Assembly (NCBI GenBank): GCA_010093485.1
Contig: MU001501.1
Location: forward strand, 885,052-949,051
DNA: 64,000 nt
Direction: 5' to 3'
From: Karstenula rhodostoma CBS 690.94
Lineage: Eukaryota; Ascomycota; Dothideomycetes; Pleosporales; Didymosphaeriaceae
The notes below the pieces were generated by a model, which did not search any database, was not told the DNA's origin, and saw nothing but the letters and a program-made list of their open reading frames with translations. This document shows, one piece after another, positions 1 through 11,102 of the stretch (positions are counted from its first letter, which is position 1; every line of letters starts with the position of its first letter). Made by a program: the position numbers and the translations under genes.

Positions 1-223
1 TGATAGGTAGCTTTTTGATTGTTGTTGAGTCGCTCAGCCGCTGATGTCTGTCAATATAGAGCACAGGTCATTAGTGGCTATGCTAGAGAAAATAAGTGCC
101 CATGTATTTCTGTTTGTTCGCTGGTACTATATGTTAAGACCACAGGAAACCACCTTGTCTTCAAAAGTATGCGCGCTGTCCGGAACTGCGGATGGTGACA
201 TGACAAATTTGGAATATCGAAAG

Positions 224-1000
224 TCATCCTTCCATAGCCCTCCTGACGATCTCCCAGTACCGACTCTCATCCTTCCGTAGGTGTGCGACATGTGCCGAAC
301 CCTCATATCTCTCTAACGCAACAGAGAAACCGTTCGTCTTAGCCTCGGCCGCATGTGTCTCCACATCTCTATAGTCGGTCAATGCATCCGTGGGGCTGTA
401 AATGTATACCCGACGTAATTCAGCCGTGTTTCCCACGTCAACGTTATGCGCCCTGTACCAGTTGTCCAAAGAATTAGGTAAAATGCCCAGGGCCATCGAG
501 ACAGTCCAGAAAGCGGCGAAAGCGTAGAGGAAAGGGGCAGCGATCAGCTGCTGGGGAAATGGGAGACTGACACTAACGAATTCCATGGCAGCGAATTGCT
601 CGTACAAGTTCGCGATGCTCGAGGAGCCGCCATTGGAGAATATGTAAATGAGAAGAGGTAGTGAAGAAGCCACCACTGGTGCTTAGAATGCGTTGCGAAG
701 GACGGAAGCGGCAACTCTCATGGCAGGACCGATCTGCGATGGGCGAACGATGCAGTCCATGGTGCTCCTCAGAAGCAGCAGCTGAGCAGCAGGATACAAG
801 GCCTGGTACTTGGCGACATATTTGGCGATGTGGACATCTTTCGCACCAGTCCAACTAGAGATGACAACGAGTCGCGGCTGGTAGTCTGTGCTTGTGCTTG
901 AAGGCTTTGATGGTCGGTACAAGGAGACGAACGGGCCAAGCTTCTCCATATATGAGAGAGGCCTGCTTGTAGTGGCAGGTGTTGGTGATGCGGTTGACAT
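224..1000 (-). pseudogene. DUF829/TMEM53-like (PaxU-type) gene with in-frame stop
   Basis: Reads from an ATG at 1000 to a stop at 224. The N-terminal half has the family's early strand and lysine-tyrosine motif (RLVVISSWTGAKDVHIAKY). The C-terminal half has the FSNGG serine-hydrolase-like motif and the C-terminal YIYSPTDALTDYRDVE and SAHVAHLRKDESRYW blocks. Both halves lie in the same frame, separated only by a TAA at 683-685. The spacing to FSNGG matches the family without any intron, and no convincing donor exists to splice the stop out, so I call a nonsense mutation. CAA to TAA (CpA to TpA) would explain it and is the change repeat-induced point mutation makes. DUF829 proteins are alpha/beta-hydrolase-fold membrane proteins; PaxU belongs to indole-diterpene clusters, but no cluster is visible here. 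Intact readthrough length would be about 258 aa. Confidence 0.7.
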
Positions 1001-1324
1001 AGTCCTGTAAGTTTGTACGGGCTGAGCGAACGAATTTTGAGGCTCGACTTGATGTTTCTGATATAACGAGGCAAGGCTAGAATAAGAGAGACTGGATCCG
1101 GCGGCGATGGTGCGGATTTCCGAAAAGTCAAGGTGCTACAAGGGTTGACCAGGTGCTGAGGAAATCAATGAAAACGTGCATGCAGGACCGGCCGATACGC
1201 CGCCTTGTCGCTGTGTAGGCTTCTGCCTGTAAAGCTGTTGTCTTACCCGCAGCGTGCCGGTTACCTTCGACCCATCGAATCCTTCATCTGACGTGTCTCC
1301 AGGCTCTAGTTCAATCACAACTTC

Positions 1325-1425
1325 ACCCGTTAGGATTTTAGGTAGAGCAGTTATATCTACTAGATATATCCTAGCTTAACTAACTAGAGTCCTTTCTAGT
1401 ACTTTTATGATCCTTCCCTCTTTAA
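1325..1425. repeat. AT-rich relic at the truncated end of the monooxygenase
   Basis: A block of about 100 bp far richer in A+T than its surroundings, full of TAG/CTA words and short ATATCTACTAG-like palindromic strings. It begins exactly where the monooxygenase reading frame ends. It looks like a mutated remnant of an inserted element. No terminal repeats were found. The rest of 1001-1421 is the 5' flank of the DUF829 gene and holds no gene I can support. Confidence 0.35.
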
Positions 1426-2796
1426 TATAACTTAGGGCACGTTTTAACGAGGTGTGTCCTCGTGTCGCGGGCCTTCAGAAAGGGGTAGCATTCGTAGATC
1501 TCATTTGTAAATTGCTTGACGAGGGCTTCATCTTCGATACCTGGTTGCTTGGTCGTGGGTAGTCCGAGTTGATACCGCAAGCCTTCGGGTTTGAATTCTA
1601 CGCCCCCTCCGATCTTCCAGCCGCTCGCGCACACCACAGCATCGGCTCTGATTGTCTCCCCATTCTTGAGCTGTACCTTATTCTCGTTGTCCAGTCGGTC
1701 GATCTCGTTGATGATGATCTTGATCTTTCCCTGCCGTACCAATTCGAACCAGTTTGTCGGCTAGTTAATGATATTCACCATTGCCCGTCTCGAATGCATC
1801 CTGCCATGGCCGGAGCTTCTTTGTTTCTGGATGGTCATGGAGTTTGTTGTGCTGTATTATATCGTCGCCCAACATCTGACAGATTGCCGCTATTATCTTT
1901 TTCCCAAGCCATGTCCCATGGAAAAAAACCTCGTAGCCATCCTTCGAGTCCAATCATCTCCGCCCACGGGCAGGGTGACATGTATCCAAAGAAACGAGTA
2001 AACACAAGCTTCTCCAGCCAAAGGCCCAGCAGAGTGACGTGAGATGGTGCCATTCAATTCGGGCTATTGCTCGAGGAACGTACAAGCATTGTCGCCGTTG
2101 GGTTAGGGTGGCGCACGCATAGGCGATGTCCTACGTAGACTTGCTACCTATTACTATCAGTGTGTGGGTGTTTTCTTTTACAATGAATTGACTCGCGAAT
2201 CCAGTCGAGTGTGCGATGATAGGTTTGAAACCAGGTGATGTTGGGTAGCGAGGCATCGACGGTTGATTCGTTAATCCGACAGCGACGATCAATTCTGATG
2301 TGTTGATCACGGCAGTTTTTTCTGTGGAATCTAGTTTGCTGATGCTGACATGCAATCTCCAGCCTTCTCCGATCTGCTCTACTACCCTCACTTTCGTATT
2401 GTATTGTATGCAGTTTTTGAGACCTTTGTCCTCGATAAATGCCTGCATGCACTCAAACATGTCCTTGGCGGAGACGTGCTCTCTTTCATTAACGCCGAAT
2501 CAGGTTTCATCCATTGGGAAGTCTGGAACTTGGTACGTTCCAAAGATATTGTTAGTTTTCAGACCGGGAAATGTGCGCTGAGACCATGGCCCGCCGATCG
2601 AGGAAGCCGACTCCACGACAAGTATGCTAGCCTCGGGATGTATGTCATGGTATGTAGCAGCTGCTGTGATACCATATAGGCCTATAATATTTAGTGACTC
2701 AAGTCTTTTTGGAGGATCTCAGATCATAGCGAAGCTATACATACGTGCCCCGACGATGACCAGCCCAAAAGGCTCCGTGCTAGGAGTCTCTGACAT
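1422..2796 (-). pseudogene. Flavin-containing (FAD/NADPH) monooxygenase, decayed
   Basis: The start at 2796 gives MSETPSTEPFGLVIVGA, the N-terminal dinucleotide-binding strand, followed by a 63-nt GTATGT..TAG intron and then LYGI. Recognisable FMO blocks continue across three frames: IGGPWSQRTFPGLKTNN, the VIGSKS second nucleotide-binding motif, the WLEKLVFTRFF region, HPETKKLRPWQ, and the C-terminal ADAVVCASGWK. Lesions seen: a TGA at 2500-2502 and a TAG at 2131-2133 (the latter probably a former Trp in KSxWD), frameshifts near 1930-1960 and 1750, and CGC (Arg) where the third Gly of GxGxxG should be. The protein breaks off about 150 residues early, at an AT-rich block. Intact relatives hydroxylate lipophilic substrates or do Baeyer-Villiger chemistry. 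This copy cannot be functional. Confidence 0.85.
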
Positions 2797-3514
2797 TGTG
2801 AAGGCTGTGTCGCATTCACAAGAGATCTTGATATTGCGACTGCCGGCACGAGTAGGTGCACGGCAACAGCATGCTCTCCACGTGCTTTTGAGGACCTGTA
2901 TAGGGATGAAGGTTCGTTGCTAGCTGGTGAGAGTAATTAGTACGGATCTGAAATTAGCGTGTGTTAGCAATTTATATCGAGTTGCGTCCTGAAATGGTTA
3001 CGCAGGATATCTTACCCGAGTATGGGTTACACCTGATGTACGAGCACTTGTACGGCCTGAGCAAGATACTGTCGTTGAACCAATGATCGCGGCCCTCAAA
3101 TGCTTCACGTTACTGCATACCTACCATTGTTTTCCTTACTGCGAAGAAAAATGGTATAGACCTCTTCCGCCTGAATCAGTACCTTCCTGGGTACATATGT
3201 CTGTTCTACCCTGGAGTTCTTTTGGGCTGATGAGTCTCGACCTCTCGCACGAAGCTGGTTCCATGGTACAGATTGCATCGCGACAAGGATCTTAACCGAG
3301 GCCCAACCTTAGGAGTTTGATAGTCGTGCTACCTGATACGAGTTCGATTGCAAGGAAACATGAGAGTTCCCAAATCATGTGATATGATGGCGTTGGATGC
3401 GGGATCTACTAAAAAGTGACGCGACTGTTGCTTCCATGTTACATAATCAGACTTGGCAAAGTTACACTTGAATACTTCCAAATTCTTGTCACTCCCATCG
3501 ATCCCAGCGATGTG
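2797..3514. other. Intergenic, no gene seen
   Basis: A divergent gap between the dead monooxygenase and the RMND1-family gene. No open frame with family resemblance on either strand. It should hold the promoter of the gene starting at 3515; no clear TATA box was found. Confidence 0.4.
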
Positions 3515-4933
3515 ATGATCTACCTAACACGGAGCGTTGTCTCCGCGTCTCGCACTCTCCTACCCCGTACAGGTTACCGATTAGTCCCGAGACCAGCATG
3601 GCACTCGACGCGATGCTTCCAATCTACCGCGACGGCGCGCAAAAAGATCGATTTCGCACAGAAGCAAGTGTCTGAAGCGGATATATCAGCGAGGGAAGAA
3701 AGCAGTGCAGAGACGACGAAGGTGAACACGAAGGGCACAAAGAAGCATGCGGGCAAGACATCGTCGCTGAGGCGGGTTGCTGTCGAGGCGCAACGTTCGA
3801 GACAAGGCTTCGTGAAGGGCCGGGGTAACAAGCGCTTTGTGGACCCGCATGTAGACACAAAGGTAGGCATAATCACGCCAGGGAAATTCTCCACGGCGAC
3901 CTGACAATCCATGCAGACAGTTACAGCCTATTGCGCGACGGAAACCTACAACATTTCTACGGCGGCCCGTTTAGTCCAAGCTCAAGGCTATGAGCTCGAT
4001 CCTCTACAAACCGGCCTTTATCCGCAGGTTGTCCATGTCCGAACACGCGACCGACCGTCAGAAGTGAAGGACTCGCAAGAAGGGGATATCTTCATCTTCC
4101 CATCTGGGACAATCGTCACTTGGAATGTGAGGGAACGCGAGGCTCTGCATCTGGTCAATCGGGTGCTGCCCGCAGCAGCAGAAGGTTTGCATCTGGATCT
4201 GCTAGAGACAGAGGATTTGGAATACCTGGAAGATTCGACAAGGGAGTCAAGCGAGGTTGTCGGGGACACCATTATTCTGGGCACAAAAGCCGAGCACGAT
4301 AGCAACGATGCGCCCAAGGAGCCCGGTACGGACGAGACGGAGCAACGCCACGAGATCGACACCGTTCTTGCTAAGATTGCTTTCTCGTCTGGGCTTGCTC
4401 GCTCTACTAAACTCGCTATTCTGGAAACGCTGCTGAGCGATTACCAGCACTCGACACGCGATATCCCCATCATGCTGGCCAAGGGCGATACCAAGACACT
4501 GGGCAGGAACAATGTCCCCTTCACCCGCTCCTTCATCCTCCGCAAGACAGGCGAGCTTCTCAACATACGCGCACAGCTTAATCTGTACTCAGAGCTCACC
4601 GACTCTATGCCGGATATCTTCTGGGACAGTCGACACGAGCTTGGTCTTGGAGAGTACTATGACCAAGTGGGACGCGCATTGGATGTAGGTGTTCGCATCA
4701 AAGTGTTGAACGAGAAGATCGGTTTCGCGCAGGAGATTGCAAGTGTCCTGCGGGAATCGCTCAGCGAGAAGCATGGACTAAGGCTCGAATGGGCCATCAT
4801 TGCACTTATTGCAGTCGAGGTTGTGCTGGAGTTCTACCGCCATTGGACAGACGCGGAGGAAAGGAAGGACCCAAGAAGTACGGAGTCGTTGCTACGGCAA
4901 TACCTCGTCAAGGTTGTTGATGGTCAAAAATGA
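3515..4933 (+). CDS. RMND1/RMD1-family (DUF155) mitochondrial protein
   Basis: Two exons, 3515-3862 and 3917-4933, encode 454 aa. The 54-nt intron (GTAGGC..GCAG, branch CTGAC) is a multiple of three and contains an in-frame TGA, so an unspliced reading looks like two ORFs. The first ATG in frame is at 3515 and starts a Ser/Arg-rich, acid-free leader (MIYLTRSVVSASRTLLPR), a typical mitochondrial targeting sequence. After a basic linker comes the DUF155 core, beginning TVTAYCATETYNI and including GDIFIFPSGTIVTWN and the late DIFWDSRHELGLGEYYDQV block. A single hydrophobic helix (WAIIALIAVEVVLEFY) near the C-terminus is the usual inner-membrane anchor. Human RMND1 and the yeast mitochondrial paralogue support mitochondrial translation. 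The targeting leader argues for that branch over cytoplasmic RMD1. Confidence 0.88.
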
Positions 4934-5222
4934 GTTTTACTCGAATAGATACCCCGCTCGAAAGACACGCCACTCTATCTTCAGGAAAAGACATCCCAAT
5001 GCAGTGTGTATTCGACGTGATCATGATACGCTTCGGCACTGGCTCAATGGCTTCTTGCCAGAGGCCGGACAACAAAAAAGGTTCGACGTAAATTCTTCGA
5101 AAGACCTTCTCCCGGCTGCTAGCACCGCAGCCCGCTTGATTGAGCCCTTCGTATACCTTGCAAAAGAAACTCAAATCTCTGCACCATCCAGATGGTAGGA
5201 AAAGCCACGAGGCCAAAAAGTA

Positions 5223-5329
5223 TGCTCCCTGCCAGATTCGAACTGGCGGCCTTCGGATTTCTACTACTGAGAGCAGTCATAAACTTGAAGCTATGAGACC
5301 GACGTGATAACCGACTACACCAAGGAAGC
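5223..5329 (-). tRNA. tRNA-Met (CAT), elongator, with intron
   Basis: Reading the minus strand, the acceptor arm GCTTCCT pairs with AGGGAGC (one G.T). The D arm GGTGTAGTCGGTTATCAC, the anticodon loop CTCATA and the T arm GCCAG-TTCGAAT-CTGGC are all present, with discriminator A. The anticodon context (GTCTCATA..ATCCGAAGG) closely resembles the yeast elongator Met tRNA. A nuclear tRNA intron of about 32 nt (roughly 5260-5291) sits one base 3' of the anticodon, the standard position. Confidence 0.88.
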
Positions 5330-5912
5330 TTTCCATTTCAGGTAGTTTGATGAAGATTTGAAAATTCTTGGCATATATATACCAGCACAGCTATCGGAGG
5401 AAATTTCCGGGTGAGTCAATGTCGAGACTGCACCTGGTGCAGTGGATCGAAATAGGGTCTTTAGGCCATTTGGTGGATGGTACAAGTGGGGTAGGACGAG
5501 CCGAGCGCATGACAACCTATGGTGGGTCGTAGACGAGGGGCGGCGGCCGCTGGAGCGCGGCCGTTCTGCTTTTGAAATTCGGTGCACCAACGTAGCCCTT
5601 CAATAAGTTGCAAGTCTCAAACTTCAGTGATTTGATAAGAGCACGCCATACGAGCGTCGGACAACAAATAGATGCTATGCAGGTAGCGTCGTTGAGAATG
5701 GATCCGATTATTCGTATTACAACACAGTATACACATGTCTACATTTACCGTTCAGAGCAAGGCTTTTAATGCGCCGTAGAACGCAACCTCTATGCGATAA
5801 CTCCAAGACGCCTCGCCAATAGTCGACCAGCGATGCGTTGTCTTGAAACCCAAAGAACGCCCTACCAGCACAAATCTATGCAGAACGTTGCCTGCTTCTC
5901 TCGCGCTTGGAC
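5330..5912. other. Intergenic between tRNA-Met and RBD2
   Basis: Holds the 5' flank of the tRNA and the 3' flank of RBD2. No gene supported. The internal tRNA promoter lies inside the tRNA itself. Confidence 0.4.
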
Positions 5913-7055
5913 TCATGGACCTAGTCTCTGACCGACATCTGGACTCCGGGGCTCTCTCGCCACAGATGCCAGAGGCACCGCCGTAGGCAACACGCCGTAC
6001 CGGCCGTACGTCTTTTGATCCACGCTCACGTAATGCGGTAGCCTGCCGAGTAGGTTCAACTTGGTCTCCACCCATCGCAGAATCTTTTCGTGGGGTACGA
6101 GGAACTTTATGTAGCCGGTCGCCCATACATAACCGACTGCGGCACCACAGAGGTGGCCGAGGAGGGAAACGTTCGGGATGATGAACGAGGTCATTAACAC
6201 GAGAATCAGGGGAGTTGTCCAGGTGGGGATTTTGTAGGGACCGATGCTGTTGGTATGTCAGTAATGGTACATCTACATCGATCGCTGGGGAACTGGTGTA
6301 CCTGAAGTTTGGATTCGCCTTGTGGGTCTTCATGGCCTCGGACGCGAGTAGAAGGAAGACCCACACGCTGCGTGGTACGTGGTCAGCACCTTTTCCTTAT
6401 AGAAGCAACATGCTACGGCTTACCTCGATCCCATTACCGCCGTGTTGCCCCTCAAGATGAACTTCTCCAGTAACAGGTATAAGCCGCCCGGCAAGAGACC
6501 GAAAGCTACCGTCTTGTCAACCATGGGTTCCCCTAAAGCTAGAGCATGCGTCCTTACGTCCGGTGAACAGCGATAATGTGACGATGGTACCAAATTCGGC
6601 TTCGAAGCGCTCGAGGAGAGGCGTTATGGCGAGGACGTCGAAGAACACGTGGAAAAAGTTGAGATGGGTGAGGGGAAACAGATTGAGCCGATGCACTGGA
6701 GTAGCGGGTTAGTCCATGTTGTCTTGACAGTGTCCCGTTGTACACATGCATGCGCTGTTCGCCTTCGCCCCAGCTCTCGCAAGCTGTTCCGTGGCTGTCG
6801 GCGTTGCATGCGCACCCTTGCACCGTGGCCGGTTCTCCAGATCAAATGCGCGGAACGCGCGGAAACAGGAGAGCACGTACTCTGCGTCAAGTCGAACTTG
6901 TCAGGACTCAAGGACCCAAGCTCCCTCAGCCAGGGAAACGGTATTGCCGCGATCCATAACCCTACTATTGCTGCGACTAACAACCGCGTCGCGAGCGGTA
7001 ACCGGAAGATGTATGAGCGGAGCCGCAGCGGGTTGAACTGTGGGAGGGACGGCAT
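5913..7055 (-). CDS. RBD2: Rhomboid-family intramembrane protease RBD2
   Basis: Five exons in transcript order: 7055-6881, 6695-6558, 6505-6424, 6367-6302 and 6246-5913. They total 795 nt, 264 aa. The introns have clean donors (GTACGT, GTAAGG, GTAAGC, GTACAC). The protein is a short multi-spanning rhomboid without an N-terminal extension. TM1 is LLVAAIVGLWIAAIPFPWL. THLNFFHVFFDVLAITPLLE marks the conserved HxxFN-like loop-2 region. MGSSVWVF carries the Ser nucleophile (about residue 131/132), and LLGHLCGAAVGY the catalytic His185. Fungal Rbd2 is a Golgi/ER rhomboid that, in fission yeast and Aspergillus, processes the sterol-sensing factor SREBP. It is divergent from GAA1 with 222 bp between the two ATGs. 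Confidence 0.88.
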
Positions 7056-7277
7056 CGCGGGAGGCCGAAGTGGACACGAGGAGAGGAGGAGGAGGAAAGT
7101 GTTCAGCAACAGACGCGACTCGACGTGCACCGGCGCGAGAAGACAGATCGGAGGTGTGCTAACGCCGACGTGCAGGGAACTGGCGTCTGGCAACTGGCAA
7201 CTGGCAACTGGCAACATTGAACACGGCGGGCAGCATCGAGCTTCGACACACCATCGACTGGGTGCGGCGCGGGCAGA
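7056..7277. promoter_or_regulatory. Shared divergent promoter RBD2/GAA1 with 7-bp tandem repeat
   Basis: A 222-bp head-to-head intergenic region that must serve both genes. It contains four perfect head-to-tail copies of CTGGCAA at 7187-7214. No TATA element was recognised on either side. Confidence 0.5.
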
Positions 7278-9294
7278 ATGGCCCTGTTAGGTTGGTAGCA
7301 GTCCCGACATTATAGAGTGCGTGCTCACTGTGCGCTCTAGCTACGCTGCTGGCGCTCCGAAAGGATGCCCGCATTCTCAAGATCCCCCCGTACCTCTCCG
7401 CCTTCCTGATCCTCGTCGGCGTCGCATGGCTGCTCGTCCTCCCGCTGAACGAATACTCGCGCGGTACCTATGTCTCCGAGAATGCGCTCCTGCCCGGTCA
7501 GGTGCACACGTACTTTACAGGCAGCGAACACGACGTGTTCCGCGCTTACAGGCACGAGGTTGCGGGCCTGGTCGACCTGCCTGTGCAGCAGTACGTATCG
7601 TCCACCGCAACACATAGAGGGGACGCTGACGTACGACCAGGCGCACCGACAAGCTGAGCGAGTTGCTTCGGGCGTCCAACCTGAAAGTCGCAACGCAAAA
7701 GTATACATACACCCCCTCCGGCCGCAACATCTCCGACGAGAATGTCTACGCCATACTGCAAGGCCCCCGCGCCGATGCCACAGAGGCCATTGTGCTTATG
7801 GCGTCGCTCAAAACCATGGACGGCGAACACAACTACTCTGGCGTCGCGCTGGTGCTCGCGCTTGCCCGCTACTTCAAAAGATGGAGCTTGTGGAGCAAGG
7901 ATATTATATTCCTGCTATCTGGTGACAGCACGAGCGGACCACAGGCCTGGGTCGATGCATATCACGATGCTCACGATCCGACTACGATCGAGAGCCTCAG
8001 CATAAAGAGCGGCGCGCTTCAAGGTGCTGTGGGCGTCGAGTATCCTGCGGGGCCGTGGGGTCACCGGTACGACAAGCTGCACATCGTATACGACGGCACG
8101 AATGGACAGCTTCCCAATCTGGACCTCTTCAACACGGCTGTCAACATTGCCTCCGGCCAAATGGGCATAGCCTGTACCCTCCAGCGCATGTGGTTTCACC
8201 GCAACTCATACCAAGAGCGCTTGCAGACCATGCTGCGAGGCATGCTCTCTCAGGGTCTTGGACATGCCACCGGACCGCACAGTGCATTCATACCATATCA
8301 CGTCGACGCTATTACGCTCGTGACCGTGGGCGACGGATGGCACGATGAGATGGGCCTGGGACGCACCGTGGAGAGCTTGTTCAGAAGTCTCAATAACTTG
8401 CTTGAGCATCTGCACCAGAGTTTCTTCTTCTACCTGCTGCTCGAAGCTAAGCGTTTCGTCAGTATAGGCACATATCTCCCGTCCGCCATGTTGATTGCTG
8501 CCAACTTCAGCATCATGGCCATCGCACTCTGGGTCCAAAGCGGACGCCCACAAGAGCCCATTCCGAATCCCGCAGCTACGAAGCCTGCTTCCAAACCGGC
8601 TACCCAGGATGCTTCCAAAGATTCAGACAACAAAGAAAAAGAGCCGGAACAAGAAGACGAAAAGAAACCACTCGAGTCCCCACCTGTCGTTGTAACCAAA
8701 GACGGAGCCACAGCCGTAATCCCCGCCGCACTCCTACAAGTCTCTGAGCGCCCGCTCTTCCTGCCAGCAGCCTTCGTCGTAATAGCCCACTTCCTCGGCC
8801 TCATCCCATTAGCCGCCTTCAACCACATCCCCGTCGATGACCTCCGCCCCGCCTTCCTCCTCGCCTCAAACCTCACTACCCTGTTGCCCCTTGCAACCGC
8901 CTACCTCCTCTCTCGATTCAACCGGCCCACGCCCCAAGAATCCACGCTGATCCACTGCTTCAGTCTGCTCTTCCTCGGCATGTACCTCTCTGCTCTCGCC
9001 ACGCTGAACTTCAGTCAGAGCCTGATGGTCGGCTTGTTGACTGCGCCGCTGAGTTTTGTGCGGAGGAGCTCTGGCGTTGGGGCAAAGCTGCAATTCGCGC
9101 TGCTCGCGGCTATCAATCCCGTCATGGTGGTGCACGCTGCGACTTATGTGGGTAAGATTGAGCTGCTGGATGTCTTGGTCAAGGCGGCGGAAGGGTGGCA
9201 CATCTGGGGGATGTGGACGCAGGTCGTGGTATGGCTTGTGTGGTGGCCTGCTTGGTTCTGTGGAAGCGTTGTCGTTGCGTTGGGGTTGTTTTGA
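7278..9294 (+). CDS. GAA1: GPI transamidase subunit GAA1
   Basis: Three exons, 7278-7290, 7341-7590 and 7641-9294, encode 638 aa. The first exon has only 13 nt (MALL plus one base). Both introns are 50 nt. A short cytosolic N-terminus (ALRKDARILKIPPY) is followed by TM1 (LSAFLILVGVAWLLVLPL). Next comes the large ER-lumenal M28-like domain, including EAIVLMASLKTMDGEHNYSG and DIIFLLSGDSTSGPQAW, then a cluster of C-terminal TM helices broken by a charged Lys/Glu loop (about residues 410-440). Gaa1 helps recruit the proprotein and form the amide bond when GPI anchors are attached in the ER. Length and topology match the family. It shares a divergent promoter with RBD2, and GPI1 lies 25 kb away. 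Confidence 0.92.
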
Positions 9295-9604
9295 GGACTT
9301 GTGGGCATGTATATGACAGATTATTGGGCGTTGAACGAAACATGGCGATGCGCGTCGGAGCACCGACATCACATATGGGAACATGATACCACATAGAGCA
9401 TTAGTGTGAATCAAATGAGCAAAAGCGTTTTGTCAGTTCATGAACTCATTGATGGGCGCAGGCGTAGTTGGCCAGCCTTGATCTATGATACATTTATCGT
9501 GATAGGGTGCGTTTAGCATGCATACCTCATGTCGTACGCCACGCAACCCTCGTCTTCTAGCAGGGTATTAGGTTTGAGCTTGGCGACAGCCATGTCTGCA
9601 TCGC
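9295..9604. other. Convergent gap GAA1/RPN9 with a possible very short minus-strand ORF
   Basis: About 310 bp between two 3' ends. On the minus strand an ATG near 9592, in good context just after the RPN9 stop, opens MAVAKLKPNTLLEDEGCVA and reaches a plausible GTATGC donor near 9527. Splicing to TCATAG near 9485 gives a total of roughly 37 aa. I do not recognise it, and it may simply be RPN9 3' UTR. Confidence 0.2.
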
Positions 9605-10858
9605 TCAAGCGGCCCATACGTCCTTGCCGACCCCTTCGATCCAGTTGCCGAGGTGGTTGACGCTCGCGTCCCACTCCTTCAATCGTCCTCTCATGTTTTG
9701 AATCTGCGTCATATCCAGCACCTTCGGCTGCACCCAGTTGATCCTTGCAATCTCCGCTACCTGGTCGATTGTGCCCTTGAGCAGTCCCAAGCTCAGCGCC
9801 TTCATGATCAAGTGCTCAATCTCGTTCGGCGACACCTTGGTCTCCTCCGAGATGGTCTGGAACGTCATTGCGCGATCGTGGGGTGGTCTCCGGAACACGG
9901 TCTCGGTGAGCGCTGATAACGATATCTTCTGGTACAGAAAGGTCTGATGCTCCTTAAGCAGCGGCACCTTGGAGATGTTGCCGGCAAGGACGTCGTATGC
10001 GGTCAAGTCGCCACGATTGAATGCGAACAGCAAGTCGCGGAGCCATGCGTGCGGGGTGTTGAGGAGAGAGTCGAGGATGGGATGGAGAAGAAGCTCGCCG
10101 AAGTTGTAGATGGAGTCGGAGACAAGGGCGGCGATGCTGAGGTCATAGGCACGCGATTGACGCTCACGGAGATCGAGGTCAGCGAGGTCGACACAGGCGA
10201 GGTAGAGGAGCGCGTTCTTGTAGTATGCAGCAAACTCGTGCTTGGCCTGATGCACGTTAACACGGCACCGAGAGGAGCAATGTGGCGGGGTATGATACCT
10301 TGTAGTACTCGGCGCTCGTCTTGTAGAACGAGGCATGCACGGCTGTCTCCACCGAGTCGAAGCCCTCTAGTATCTGCTCGCTCTCGTCGAGCTTCTTCCT
10401 TGCGCCGTCGTCGTCGCCTGTCCGCAGTTGGATGCTCGCGGTAGCTACTGTGGCGTAGACGTAGGCGTCTTGGGATGCGGGCTTGTTGACCTGCTTGGCA
10501 ATGTCGGAGACAAAGTTGAGGCGCTCGGTGTCATCTGCAATACTCAGCGGCTGTCTATGGACTTGTCGCGCGGTGCATGCCTACCTTTGAACTGCGATGC
10601 CGCCTTGAGGCCGAGCTGGACGAGCTTGAGCTGGTTGATCTTCTTGGCGAAGCTCTTGATGAAGGTCTCGAAGAGTGGTATCCGCTGCTGTGCGCTCTCG
10701 GCCTGGTCAAAGTACTCGACCAGCTTGTCCGTCAGCTCGTGCCACAGTTTCCGCTCCCAGTAGTCCTCGAAGTGGATGAAGTATTCCTGCAGCTCGTCGG
10801 GTGCCTGGTCGCGCAGGTCGCCGAGCAGGTTCGGGATTGTGTCTGTGTCCATGGCCAT
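9605..10858 (-). CDS. RPN9: 26S proteasome lid subunit RPN9 (PCI domain)
   Basis: Three exons in transcript order, 10858-10585, 10534-10299 and 10246-9605, encode 383 aa, the usual Rpn9/PSMD13 length. The introns are 50 and 52 nt. The start is the first in-frame ATG (MAMDTDTIPNLLGDL). The N-terminal helical repeats include YWERKLWHELTDKLVEYF and RIPLFETFIKSFAKKINQL. The C-terminal PCI/winged-helix region includes TFQTISEETKVSPNEIEHLI and ARINWVQPKVLDMTQ, the most conserved part of the family. Rpn9 is a scaffold subunit of the regulatory-particle lid and helps position Rpn10. It is divergent from the Complex I gene, with about 245 bp between ATGs. No proteasome-specific GGTGGCAAA-type element was found in that gap. 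Confidence 0.92.
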
Positions 10859-11102
10859 GGCGGGCAGCTGGGGTGCGGGCGCGGGCGGGATGGGAGAGCG
10901 GTGGTCGCGATTCGAAAGCGGGAGACGGCGAGAGAGCGGTATGGCCGGGGGGGTGAGGCGAGAGAGTACGCAGCGTAGCGCAGTCGGTGCGAGCAGCTGG
11001 CGGGCGGCTCTTGCCAAGACACCGCCCGAGCTCGGTTCGTGGTTCCATCTTCAACGTCAAGCTTGAGCTTCCCCATTCCGACAGCCATTGAACGCCGCAA
11101 CA

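Noticed and set aside
44..280. 78-codon plus-strand frame at the left edge
   Set aside because: It overlaps the 3' end of the DUF829 gene on the other strand and has no family resemblance.
2101..2116. 16-bp string GGTTAGGGTGGCGCAC also found, reversed, inside the MITE region at about 60979
   Set aside because: One 16-bp match is expected by chance in a self-comparison of 64 kb. GGTTAGGGT also hints at telomere repeats but is not tandem.
224..2796. A secondary-metabolite cluster made of the PaxU-like gene and the monooxygenase
   Set aside because: Both genes are broken, and no synthase, prenyltransferase or P450 is visible nearby in the window. The pairing may be chance.
3416..3514. Upstream extension of the RMND1-family protein to a GTG codon
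   Set aside because: GTG is not a normal nuclear start. The first ATG (3515) gives a better mitochondrial leader.
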